This document shows positions 26,626 through 34,745 of a stretch of DNA of 64,000 bases, in pieces (within the stretch, counting starts at the first letter, position 1; each line of letters begins with the position of its first letter). A model generated the notes under the pieces. It saw only the letters and a program-made list of their open reading frames with translations. It was not told where the DNA came from and did no database searches. The stretch is from JBBRBB01 sp038206235 (GTDB taxonomy: Bacteria; Bacteroidota; Bacteroidia; Chitinophagales; Chitinophagaceae): the NCBI GenBank assembly GCA_038206235.1, contig JBBRBB010000019.1, forward strand, positions 21,263-85,262, in the 5' to 3' direction. A program made the translations under genes and the position numbers.

Positions 26626-27759
26626 TTATAAATTTCCTCTAAGCGCCTGCTCTCTCTCAATAGCTTCAAACAAAGCTTTAAAATTTCCCTTTCCAAAACT
26701 CTGCGCTCCTTTGCGCTGAATGATTTCAAAAAATAAAGTAGGCCGGTCTTCTATTGGCCTCGTAAATATTTGCAAAAGATAGCCTTCATTATCCCTGTCA
26801 ACCAATATGCCCATTTCTTTCAGGGGTTCAATATCTTCATCAATTTTTCCTACTCTGCTTTCAAGGTCGTCATAATAAGAGGAAGGAATTATTAGAAATT
26901 CAACTCCTCTTTTTTTAAGTGAAGTAACAGTTTCAACAATATTTTTTGTTGCCAGAGCTACATGCTGGCAGCCTTCTCCATCATAAAATTCAAGGTATTC
27001 TTCTACCTGAGATTTTTTCCTTCCTTCGGCAGGCTCATTAATAGGAAATTTCACAAAACCATTTCCATTACTCATTACTTTACTCATTAAAGCAGAATAT
27101 TCCGTAGAAATATCTTTATCATCAAAAGAAAGAATGTTGCGAAAGCCCATCACCTCTTCATAAAATTTTACCCATTTATTCATTTGGTTCCAGCCTACAT
27201 TGCCCACACAATGGTCAACATACAGCAAGCCCGTTTCTGCAGGATTATAATCAGGGGTTTCCCATTTTTTATAACCGGGCATAAACGCTCCTGTATAATT
27301 TTTTCTTTCTACAAAAAGGTGAACTGTTTCACCGTAAGTATGAATCCCGCTCAAAACAACTTCTCCAAAATCATCATGCAGTGCCACTGGCTCCATAAAA
27401 CTTTGTGCGCCGCGCAGTGTTGTTTGTTGCCATGCATCTGCAGCATCGTCAACACGCAATGCCAAAGCCTTTACGCCATCACCGTGTTTGTAAATATGGT
27501 CTGCAATAGGGTTGCCGCCTCGCAATGGAGTTGTCAATACAAAAGTCAATTTATTCTGGCGAATGGCGTAGCTCACTTTATCTTTTACACCCGTTTCAGG
27601 TCCTGAATAGGCGAGGCTTTGAAAGCCGAACGCAGTTTTATAAAAATGGGCTGCCTGTTTTGCATTGCCTGTGTAAAATTCTACATAATCGGTTCCGTGC
27701 AAGGGAAGAAAATCTTCCGCGGTTTGCGTTTTTGCTTTAGGAATGGTAAGTGTTTCCAT
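26626..27759 (-). CDS. hpd: 4-hydroxyphenylpyruvate dioxygenase
   Basis: A 377-residue non-haem iron enzyme that turns 4-hydroxyphenylpyruvate into homogentisate in tyrosine breakdown. Two vicinal-oxygen-chelate domains are seen: the N-terminal one starts at HGTDYVEFYTGNAKQA. The catalytic C-terminal one carries the iron ligands His in YVDHCVGNVG, His in GCQHVALATKNI, and Glu in TLFFEIIQRKG. Length and the final KALFEAIEREQ tail are typical. No homogentisate dioxygenase lies beside it. Confidence 0.95.
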   Translation of the reverse strand: METLTIPKAKTQTAEDFLPLHGTDYVEFYTGNAKQAAHFYKTAFGFQSLAYSGPETGVKDKVSYAIRQNKLTFVLTTPLRGGNPIADHIYKHGDGVKALALRVDDAADAWQQTTLRGAQSFMEPVALHDDFGEVVLSGIHTYGETVHLFVERKNYTGAFMPGYKKWETPDYNPAETGLLYVDHCVGNVGWNQMNKWVKFYEEVMGFRNILSFDDKDISTEYSALMSKVMSNGNGFVKFPINEPAEGRKKSQVEEYLEFYDGEGCQHVALATKNIVETVTSLKKRGVEFLIIPSSYYDDLESRVGKIDEDIEPLKEMGILVDRDNEGYLLQIFTRPIEDRPTLFFEIIQRKGAQSFGKGNFKALFEAIEREQALRGNL

Positions 27760-27892
27760 GAAAATGGTGTTTAAAAATTTTATAGAGATAATTAGGTGTC
27801 GTTAATGCAAAACTATAAAATTAGTTTGGTGTTAGTCTTTTCACTTTTATAAAGGAGCTATTTATTTTATTGTGTAATGTTGAAGACAAAAT

Positions 27893-27932
27893 AAAAAACG
27901 GGGTTCGAAAATAATTATTTCAAACCCCGTTT
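27893..27932 (-). terminator. Rho-independent terminator
   Basis: Arms 27896-27906 and 27922-27932 form the stem AAACGGGGTTT/AAACCCCGTTT around an AT loop, with a run of T on the minus strand after it. It follows the DUF1328 remnant. Confidence 0.6.
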
Positions 27933-27949
27933 AACAAATTGCTGATACT

Positions 27950-28084
27950 TTACAATCCATCTTTAACTACGCTACCCTTTCTGCCAAAAATTAAAGAGAG
28001 CAGAAAAAGAACTATAAAAAGAAAGAAAAGAAATTTAGCAATTCCGGCTGCACCTGCAGCGATACCGCCAAAGCCTGTACATGT
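27950..28084 (-). pseudogene. DUF1328-family membrane protein remnant
   Basis: A 44-codon frame with no start codon reads TGFGGIAAGAAGIAKFLF then FLFIVLFLLSLIFGRKG. This is the second half of the DUF1328 (YtjA-like) small membrane protein, whose first helix (about 20 residues) should lie upstream. Instead a stop codon precedes the fragment (28085-28087), and the terminator of the protease gene occupies the position. A 5' truncation is the simplest reading; the retained terminator suggests it once was a transcribed unit. Confidence 0.6.
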
Positions 28085-28102
28085 TTAATGAACAAAACTC
28101 GC

Positions 28103-28138
28103 AAAAAAAAAGAGGCTGAAATATTTTCCAGCCTCTTT
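28103..28138 (-). terminator. Rho-independent terminator of the protease gene
   Basis: The stem AAAGAGGCTG/CAGCCTCTTT (28109-28118, 28129-28138) is followed by eight T on the minus strand, 22 bases after the protease stop. Confidence 0.75.
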
Positions 28139-28159
28139 GTAAATGTGAATTAAACTGAA

Positions 28160-31100
28160 TTATTGTTTTACAAATTTTTCAGTGTGCATTATTTTCCCCC
28201 CTTCATCTTTAATAGTGAGATAATAAATGCCCGGTGCTAATTTCTTTACATCTAATTGTGTTGTGCCGGGCTGAGCGCTTTTATTCAGCACCGGTTTGCT
28301 GTACTCATCATACACTGTAATCATTACATTATTCTTAATGCTGCTTGTGTTTACAGTAAGAACTGATTGCACAGGATTAGGAAATATTTTTACATTGTTA
28401 TTGGCTGCAAAAATATTTTTAGAAGCTGTGCCTGTTGTTATTCTCAATGTATAACAAACAGTAGTGCTCCTTGCGCCATTATATCCATACACTTTTACAT
28501 AATAAGTACCTGCAGAAGCGGTGTAATTAATCGCTTCACTTGTTGTGCCGCCATTCTGAGAAATACCTACCTGGGTTTGTGAACTATTGTATAATCTAAC
28601 ATCATAATCAGCAGGCAGTGTTGTAAGATTTACTGTAAGTGTGCCTCCATTTGTAATGGTGAACTTAGAGAAATCAACATCAGTTGTTGTATTGATTAAT
28701 CCTTTTACATCGGTATTCAAAGGAATTTGCACAGCGCCGCTAAATGTTCCGTTCGTTGAATTATCATACGTGCCTGGGCAAGTGCTTGCAGAAAATGCAG
28801 CCTTTAAAGTATAACAATTGGTAGTGCTGTTAGCTCCATTGTATCCATACACACGAATGTAGTAAGTGCCTGCAGTCGCAGTGTAAGTAATGGTTTCACT
28901 TGTTGTGCCGCCATTTTGAGAAACTGCTAATTGTGTTTGTGCACTGTTATACAATTTAAGATCGTAATCACCAGGCAATGTAGTGAGCGTAACAGTAAGT
29001 GTTCCCGCAGATGCTAAGGTTACTGAATAATAATCGTTATCAGTAGTAGTATTTATGAGTCCTGTTACATCTGTATTTGTTGGAATAGTTACTGCCTGTG
29101 CAAAACTTTCATTGGCTACATTGTCATAGCTGCTTTGGCAACCACCGCCAGTTGTTGCTGTTGTAAATTGTGCTGCGCTGTATGCACTGCTTCCTGAAGA
29201 GCAATTTGTTCTTACCTGCCAGTCGTAAGTTGTGCTGGCGGTTAAACCGCTAAGATTTACTGAAATGGATGTGGTGCCTGTTGCAGCATTTGTCCATGTA
29301 GAAGTTGATGTTAGTTTATAATCCACATCATAAGAAATTGCTCCGCTAACCGCACTCCATGAAACAGTAGCTGTGGATGATGTAATGCCGGATGTTGCTA
29401 AACCGGAAGGTGCATTACAAGCGCCTGCAGCAGTTAGTGTGAAGTTGGTATTAGAAATATCAAAGAAAATATTTCCCACAGCTTCAATCTTTACTCTGCA
29501 TTGGGTGCCTGTTATGTTTGGCATCGTCAACGTTTCTGAACCATCGTTAGGTGTGCTTGCAGATAGCACATTTGGGAAAGTATTTCCACCATCTGCGCTC
29601 AATGAAATTTTTACATTAGCGCAATTAACAGGTGATAAATTTGATGATGCTACATTCCATGTAATTGTTTGAGATGAATTGGCAGCCCAGCTAACATTAG
29701 TGTTTGGAGCCGTTACCGCAAAAGGTCCTGATGCTGATGAAACAGTAACCTTCATATCATCACTGTTATTATTTCCGCCACCGGCATGGTTATCACGAAC
29801 CGTAAAACGGAAGTTCAATGCTCTTGCAACAGAAGGCACTGCTTCCCATGTATTTGTTGTATTGCCTGCAAGAATGGTTGTAAGATTTGGAAAAACTCTT
29901 GTTGGATTTGTGCTGTATAATATGGAACGAAAAACAGGACCGCTTGTAGCCGTTGCACTGGGAAAAGTATTTGAGCCTGATGCATAAGTATCATATTGCT
30001 CCCATGTGTACGTTAGAACATCTGAAGCATCTGCATCTGTTCCTGTTCCGTTTAATGCAAAAGCAGTTGATTTGGGAATGGTGTAATCCAATCCTGCATT
30101 GGCTGTTGGTGTATTATCACCAGTGATTGTTGATACTGCACAAGGGGCAGTCTTAATATAATCTGTGATTTGTGAAATGCTTGCTGCATGAAAATAATCA
30201 TCGCTGTGTGGCTGCACATCTGTAGAGCCTGTAATGCCTGCATAACCCATAATAGTAGAGCCGCTGCCGGGTTCCATGTTCACGCCTGTGCCTTCATTCT
30301 GAAAAGTAAATGTATGATTGGCGCCAAACTGGTGCCCCATTTCATGCGTCCAGTAATCAACAACAAGCGGGTCACCTGTTAAATCAGTGTGTGCCGTAAA
30401 GCCGCTTCCTTTTGAGCCCGTAACACATACACATCCTATGCATCCTGCATTTCCATTATTGCCTGATGTGGTAGCAACACCGGCAAGTAAATGGCCAATA
30501 TCATAATTCGCATTTCCAATTACATTATCAATTGTTGTTTGTGTGCCGCTGTTCCATTGCGATGAGCTTGTCCACGGGTCTGATGCGGGATATAAATAAA
30601 TGATCTGGTCTTCATTTGTAACGAGCAGCATTCTTATACCAAAATCTTTTTCATAAATTCCATTTGCTCTTGTGAGGTCTGTATTAATTGCTGCCAGCAC
30701 TTTTGATTTTCTTTCGGCATCACTGGTTTCTGTTCCATCTAAAGCTTTTTGAGAAAATTCACCATTGGTTGCTGCTGCAAGGCGAAACGTTCTCAACCTT
30801 CCATCATCAGCATTTTTTAAAACACTTCCATTGCGGTGTGTTTGATTTATTTGATTTATAAATTTTTCTTCTATACCGCATTTGAACGCAGATTTTATTT
30901 CATTGCTTTTATAAAAAACAGCAACAACATCTTTTCGTAGTGCATTGATATAAATGGTTTGTCCTTCAGCCGGGAAGATGATTGCATTAAATCCGTAAGG
31001 TGAAAAATCAAAGCGAATAATTGAGCCGGGCTTATCAATGCCTTGCCCTGCATAAGATTTTATGTCGGGATATTTTTCTGCAAGTCCCTTCTCAAATATA

Positions 31101-31396
31101 GGCGCTTCAACTATTCTGAATTTTTCAATGTTACCTTCGGGTGTTGGAATAGTAATGATGAATTCTGATTTAGAAGCTGAAACAATTTTTTCTAACGGAG
31201 CCTGTGAAATAACCTGTTTGAAAGTCTGATAATCGAGGCTGAATAATTTAAAATTCTGTGGTTTGAATTTGTTCTGAAATAAGTTAATGCCCTTGCCTAT
31301 ACTGGCTTCATCTTCAGGAGACCAGTATTTCTGTTTTTGTGCATTTACGAATAAAATGCTTAGTGAGAATGCTGCGAAGAGTGCAATTTTCTTCAT
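28160..31396 (-). CDS. Secreted reprolysin-like metalloprotease with Fn3, PPC and T9SS sorting domains
   Basis: 1078 residues. After a signal peptide (ending NAQ) and a propeptide comes an M12B-like zinc protease with HEMGHQFGANH (near residue 349), followed by a beta-sandwich region, a fibronectin-III domain (APSGLATSGITSSTATVSW), and two pre-peptidase C-terminal (PPC) domains that are near copies (GTYYIRVYGYNGANST; GTYYVKVYGYNGARST). It ends in a type IX secretion C-terminal domain (IFPNPVQSVLTVN, LAPGIYYLTIKDE). It is therefore exported through the T9SS and anchored or released at the surface as a protein-degrading enzyme. Confidence 0.93.
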   Translation of the reverse strand: MKKIALFAAFSLSILFVNAQKQKYWSPEDEASIGKGINLFQNKFKPQNFKLFSLDYQTFKQVISQAPLEKIVSASKSEFIITIPTPEGNIEKFRIVEAPIFEKGLAEKYPDIKSYAGQGIDKPGSIIRFDFSPYGFNAIIFPAEGQTIYINALRKDVVAVFYKSNEIKSAFKCGIEEKFINQINQTHRNGSVLKNADDGRLRTFRLAAATNGEFSQKALDGTETSDAERKSKVLAAINTDLTRANGIYEKDFGIRMLLVTNEDQIIYLYPASDPWTSSSQWNSGTQTTIDNVIGNANYDIGHLLAGVATTSGNNGNAGCIGCVCVTGSKGSGFTAHTDLTGDPLVVDYWTHEMGHQFGANHTFTFQNEGTGVNMEPGSGSTIMGYAGITGSTDVQPHSDDYFHAASISQITDYIKTAPCAVSTITGDNTPTANAGLDYTIPKSTAFALNGTGTDADASDVLTYTWEQYDTYASGSNTFPSATATSGPVFRSILYSTNPTRVFPNLTTILAGNTTNTWEAVPSVARALNFRFTVRDNHAGGGNNNSDDMKVTVSSASGPFAVTAPNTNVSWAANSSQTITWNVASSNLSPVNCANVKISLSADGGNTFPNVLSASTPNDGSETLTMPNITGTQCRVKIEAVGNIFFDISNTNFTLTAAGACNAPSGLATSGITSSTATVSWSAVSGAISYDVDYKLTSTSTWTNAATGTTSISVNLSGLTASTTYDWQVRTNCSSGSSAYSAAQFTTATTGGGCQSSYDNVANESFAQAVTIPTNTDVTGLINTTTDNDYYSVTLASAGTLTVTLTTLPGDYDLKLYNSAQTQLAVSQNGGTTSETITYTATAGTYYIRVYGYNGANSTTNCYTLKAAFSASTCPGTYDNSTNGTFSGAVQIPLNTDVKGLINTTTDVDFSKFTITNGGTLTVNLTTLPADYDVRLYNSSQTQVGISQNGGTTSEAINYTASAGTYYVKVYGYNGARSTTVCYTLRITTGTASKNIFAANNNVKIFPNPVQSVLTVNTSSIKNNVMITVYDEYSKPVLNKSAQPGTTQLDVKKLAPGIYYLTIKDEGGKIMHTEKFVKQ

Positions 31397-31682
31397 GATG
31401 ATATGTGTTTTTAATTATGAATTTGGAATATAAAAAAGAGATTGATTTTGTATTCAATTGTTGAGAGCAAGAAGTGTTTGTAATCATGACTTTTACAGGA
31501 TATTGTCTTTTAAATTAAACGTTGTAAGAGACCGAAGTCAGCTTACAATTTATGTGCATCGTTATTTAAAAAGGGAGCAATTTATTCATTATTTTTAATT
31601 CACAAAAGATTTCTTTTAAAAAATTGAAACCAGATTGTACAAAGATGACTGCGTTTCAAAATAGAAACAAGGTGATTTCTCA

Positions 31683-32297
31683 TTAAGGTTCAATGCCCAA
31701 TACAAGAAGAGGTACAGGTGGATTTCCTCGTCCGTGCCGCAAAACGTTATACACTTCGCCTTCGTAATATGCAACACCTGACGACATTAATGATTGCATT
31801 TTTTTAGTCGGCAAAACTTCAATACCAACATCAATAAGTCCGCCTGAATAAAACAATAAGTGCTTAACAAAAAGGTCAAACGCTACAAAAGCATATTTAC
31901 CAAATTGAACTTCTATTGCAACTCCGTCTTTTACAAAATCTGTTTGTTTAAAAGATGATAATGGATTTACAACTCCACTTTCAATCAAATGTTTTCTCTG
32001 TTCAGCATAAGGCAATGGAACAATTTCCTGCATTAATTTTCTATCTGTTGTTAAATAATATTTGTACCTACTTTCGTTCCATTGTTTTTCTCTGAACCTT
32101 TCAATAAAAACACGGTTTAAAGCTATCGGGCTAAATAGCATTTTACCCTTCATTGTTTTTTCTCTGCTTTCCTTTGTCATTAATACATTAGCATCTATAC
32201 CTTCAATAATGGCTGTAATTTCATCATATAAGTTTTTATGATGAACGATTAAATATTCTTCTCCATTTAAATGTGAATACTTCTGTGCAATTTTCAT
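31683..32297 (-). CDS. BglII/BstYI-like type II restriction endonuclease
   Basis: 204 residues from the ATG at 32297, whose A is the last base of the methyltransferase stop (TAATG coupling); an upstream start at 32330 is less likely. The catalytic signature is D-x8-E-x-Q (D120, E129, Q131 in TDFVKDGVAIEVQFG), the unusual glutamine form known from BglII (D84, E93, Q95 from memory). This points to recognition of a GATC-centred site such as AGATCT or RGATCY. It cuts unmethylated DNA and its gene is paired with its methylase. Confidence 0.8.
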   Translation of the reverse strand: MKIAQKYSHLNGEEYLIVHHKNLYDEITAIIEGIDANVLMTKESREKTMKGKMLFSPIALNRVFIERFREKQWNESRYKYYLTTDRKLMQEIVPLPYAEQRKHLIESGVVNPLSSFKQTDFVKDGVAIEVQFGKYAFVAFDLFVKHLLFYSGGLIDVGIEVLPTKKMQSLMSSGVAYYEGEVYNVLRHGRGNPPVPLLVLGIEP

Positions 32298-33247
32298 TAA
32301 TGTCCGTTTGTAAAATTGAGAGTTAACCATTCATCAGGAACTTTAGATACTTTGTCGTTGCCTGTAGGAATATGAATTGGTTTATTGATAGGTCTTATTT
32401 TTAATCTGCCTTCCTTAAAATCTTCAATACGCTGCTTCGCAATTTTACAATAGGTTTCATCTCTTTCAATACCGATTGCATTACGGTCATTTTTTATTGC
32501 TGCTATAACAGTTGAACCTACGCCTGCAAATGGGTCAAGCACCCAACTCTTTTCTTCTGTCAAAGCAAGCACACAACGTTCTACAAGTTCTATTGGAAAC
32601 TGACAAGGGTGTTCGGTTTTTTCTGGATGATTAGATTTTACATTGGGAATGTTCCACATTTCTTTTTCCCAATCTTGTGCAATGATTTCCCAAATGTCAC
32701 TTGGGTTTTTACCCAAAGGATTGCCCGAGACTTGTCCCTTTTTTGGTCCTTTGAAATGTCTTTTGCCTGGATATTTTGATGGAACACGAACGTTGTTAAG
32801 ATTGAAAACATAGTCGTCTGTTTTGCTGAACCATAAAATAGTTTCATAACGTCCACTAAAACGATTTGAAGCATGAAGTCCATGTCCGAAATGCCAAATA
32901 ATGCGATTGCGAAGTTTCAGTCCATGCTTTTTAAAAATCTGATAATAAAAAATGTCAAGCGGAAACACTTCACCTTTATCAACGTAATTACCCACTTGCC
33001 AGCAAAGGTTTCCTTGGTCAGACAATGTTCGAACCAACTCGTTAATGATTTCTTCTTGGGTCTCTAAATATTTTTCAATACTCGTTTTAGTTTCATAAGA
33101 TTTTCCAACATTATAGGGCGGTGATGTAATTATGAGGTCAAATTTTTCATCATCAATGTTCTGAAGTACAGAGAAACAATCGCCTTTTTTTATTTGGAAA
33201 TCCGGGTCCGGGCTTATATAATCGAATAATAGTTCTTTCGCTTTCAT
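32297..33247 (-). CDS. DNA methyltransferase of the BglII-like R-M system (beta-class, TSPPY)
   Basis: 316 residues from ATG 33247 (MKAKELLFDYISP); a GTG at 33256 also fits. The order is catalytic motif IV first (IITSPPYNVGKSY), target-recognition region, then the SAM-binding motif I near the C-terminus (WVLDPFAGVGSTVIAA, GIERDETYCKIAKQRI): the beta arrangement. TSPPY is typical of N4-cytosine methylases, and I recall M.BglII being of that kind. It protects host sites from the coupled endonuclease downstream. Confidence 0.88.
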   Translation of the reverse strand: MKAKELLFDYISPDPDFQIKKGDCFSVLQNIDDEKFDLIITSPPYNVGKSYETKTSIEKYLETQEEIINELVRTLSDQGNLCWQVGNYVDKGEVFPLDIFYYQIFKKHGLKLRNRIIWHFGHGLHASNRFSGRYETILWFSKTDDYVFNLNNVRVPSKYPGKRHFKGPKKGQVSGNPLGKNPSDIWEIIAQDWEKEMWNIPNVKSNHPEKTEHPCQFPIELVERCVLALTEEKSWVLDPFAGVGSTVIAAIKNDRNAIGIERDETYCKIAKQRIEDFKEGRLKIRPINKPIHIPTGNDKVSKVPDEWLTLNFTNGH

Positions 33248-33411
33248 GTGTCTCACAATTTTGTCAGTCTCAAATTTAGTGATAATAAAGTCATATCTGG
33301 GAAGTTGTTGAAAAGACTCCTAAAAGTCTGGAAACTCTTTAAATTTTAGAAGTCTCACGACATTGCAGACAACACCTAAAGTGATTTTTCACAGCTTTAC
33401 TTTGCTTGCTA

Positions 33412-33419
33412 TACATTTG
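33412..33419 (+). promoter_or_regulatory. Putative -7 box for acyl-CoA dehydrogenase
   Basis: TACATTTG matches TAnnTTTG. It lies inside the longest open frame, which begins at 33406, so it argues that the true start is the downstream ATG (33439, or 33430). Confidence 0.45.
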
Positions 33420-33438
33420 CATCCTCAAAATGATTGCA

Positions 33439-34593
33439 ATGGAGTTTCAATTTACAGAAGAACATTTACTAATAAAAAATGCAGCACGTGATTTTGCCCG
33501 AAATGAATGCCTTGCCGGAGTAATAGAAAGAGATGAACAGCAAAAATTTCCCCGCGAACAAATAATGAAGCTTGCCGATTTGGGTTTTATGGGTATGATG
33601 GTTAGCCCGGATTACGGCGGCGGCGGAATGGATACTGTGAGCTATGTTTTAGCAATGGAAGAATTAAGCAAGATTGATGCAAGCGTGAGTGTTTGCATGA
33701 GTGTAAACAATAGTCTTGTTTGCTGGGGGCTTGAAGCTTATGGCAATGAAGAGCAAAAACAAAAATATCTTGTTCCGCTTGCGCATGGTAAAAAAGATAG
33801 TGAGCTATACATTGGCGCATTTTTATTAAGTGAGCCAGAAGCGGGCAGCGATGCTACGTCGCAACGCACAACCGCAGAAGATATGGGTGACTATTATCTT
33901 CTAAATGGAACAAAAAACTGGATAACCAATGGCTATAATGCCAGTGTGTATCTTGTAATGGCGCAAACCGATGCAGCGAAAGGGAGCAGGGGGATTAATA
34001 CGCTTATAGTTGAAAAGAATTGGCCGGGTGTTACGGTGGGAGCCAAAGAAAACAAGCTTGGTATACGCGGCAGCGATACAACATCTATCCTTTTTAATGA
34101 TGTGAAAGTGCCAAAAGAAAACCGCATTGGTGCAGATGGTTTCGGTTTCACTTTTGCTATGAAAACGCTTAACGGAGGCCGCATTGGAATTGCATCGCAG
34201 GCGCTTGGTATTGCAAGCGGCGCTTACGAATTATCATTAAAATATGCTAAAGAGCGTAAGGCTTTCGGCACAGAAATCATGCATCACCAGGCAATACAAT
34301 TTAAGCTGGCAGATATGGCTACACGCATTGATGCAGCACGATTGCTTTGTTTAAAAGCGGCATGGCATAAAGATCAGCAGCAGGATTATACATTGAGTTC
34401 ATCAATGGCAAAAGTGTACGCTTCAGAAACTGCAATGTGGGCAACAGTAGAAGCTGTGCAGATTCACGGCGGCTATGGCTACGTAAAAGAATACCACGTA
34501 GAGCGCATGATGCGTGATGCAAAGATTACACAGATATACGAAGGCACCAGCGAGGTGCAAAGAATTGTAATCGGCAGAAGTATTTTGAAATAG
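33439..34593 (+). CDS. Acyl-CoA dehydrogenase
   Basis: 384 residues from ATG 33439 (MEFQFTEEHLLIKNAARDFA), the family's usual opening. Flavin and substrate signatures: AFLLSEPEAGSDATSQRTTA, GTKNWITNGYNASV, QAIQFKLADMATRID, and the catalytic-base glutamate in QIYEGTSEVQRIVIGR. It performs the first oxidation of beta-oxidation, trans-2-enoyl-CoA formation; butyryl/short-chain type fits best by similarity. It appears monocistronic. Confidence 0.93.
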   Translation: MEFQFTEEHLLIKNAARDFARNECLAGVIERDEQQKFPREQIMKLADLGFMGMMVSPDYGGGGMDTVSYVLAMEELSKIDASVSVCMSVNNSLVCWGLEAYGNEEQKQKYLVPLAHGKKDSELYIGAFLLSEPEAGSDATSQRTTAEDMGDYYLLNGTKNWITNGYNASVYLVMAQTDAAKGSRGINTLIVEKNWPGVTVGAKENKLGIRGSDTTSILFNDVKVPKENRIGADGFGFTFAMKTLNGGRIGIASQALGIASGAYELSLKYAKERKAFGTEIMHHQAIQFKLADMATRIDAARLLCLKAAWHKDQQQDYTLSSSMAKVYASETAMWATVEAVQIHGGYGYVKEYHVERMMRDAKITQIYEGTSEVQRIVIGRSILK

Positions 34594-34745
34594 CTATCAG
34601 CAATCAGGCGTCAGATTTACAATTTCAACTTTTATTTATTTCATTCGTAATTCATACTATCCACCACTTCTCCACACTTCACATACAGCCACGCTAATTT
34701 TTATCGTTTTAGTTTAAGTTCGCAAGAGTTAAAAGGAAATAATAA

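Noticed and set aside
29373..29987. Long plus-strand frames opposite the metalloprotease
   Set aside because: Shadow frames of the repetitive, threonine/serine-rich protease coding strand; no independent support.
31397..31682. Gap upstream of the protease gene as an RNA gene or attachment site
   Set aside because: AT-rich, without a convincing fold, repeat or tRNA-like sequence.
33406..33438. Upstream start of acyl-CoA dehydrogenase
   Set aside because: A -7 promoter box lies inside this extension (33412-33419), and the family begins at MEFQF.
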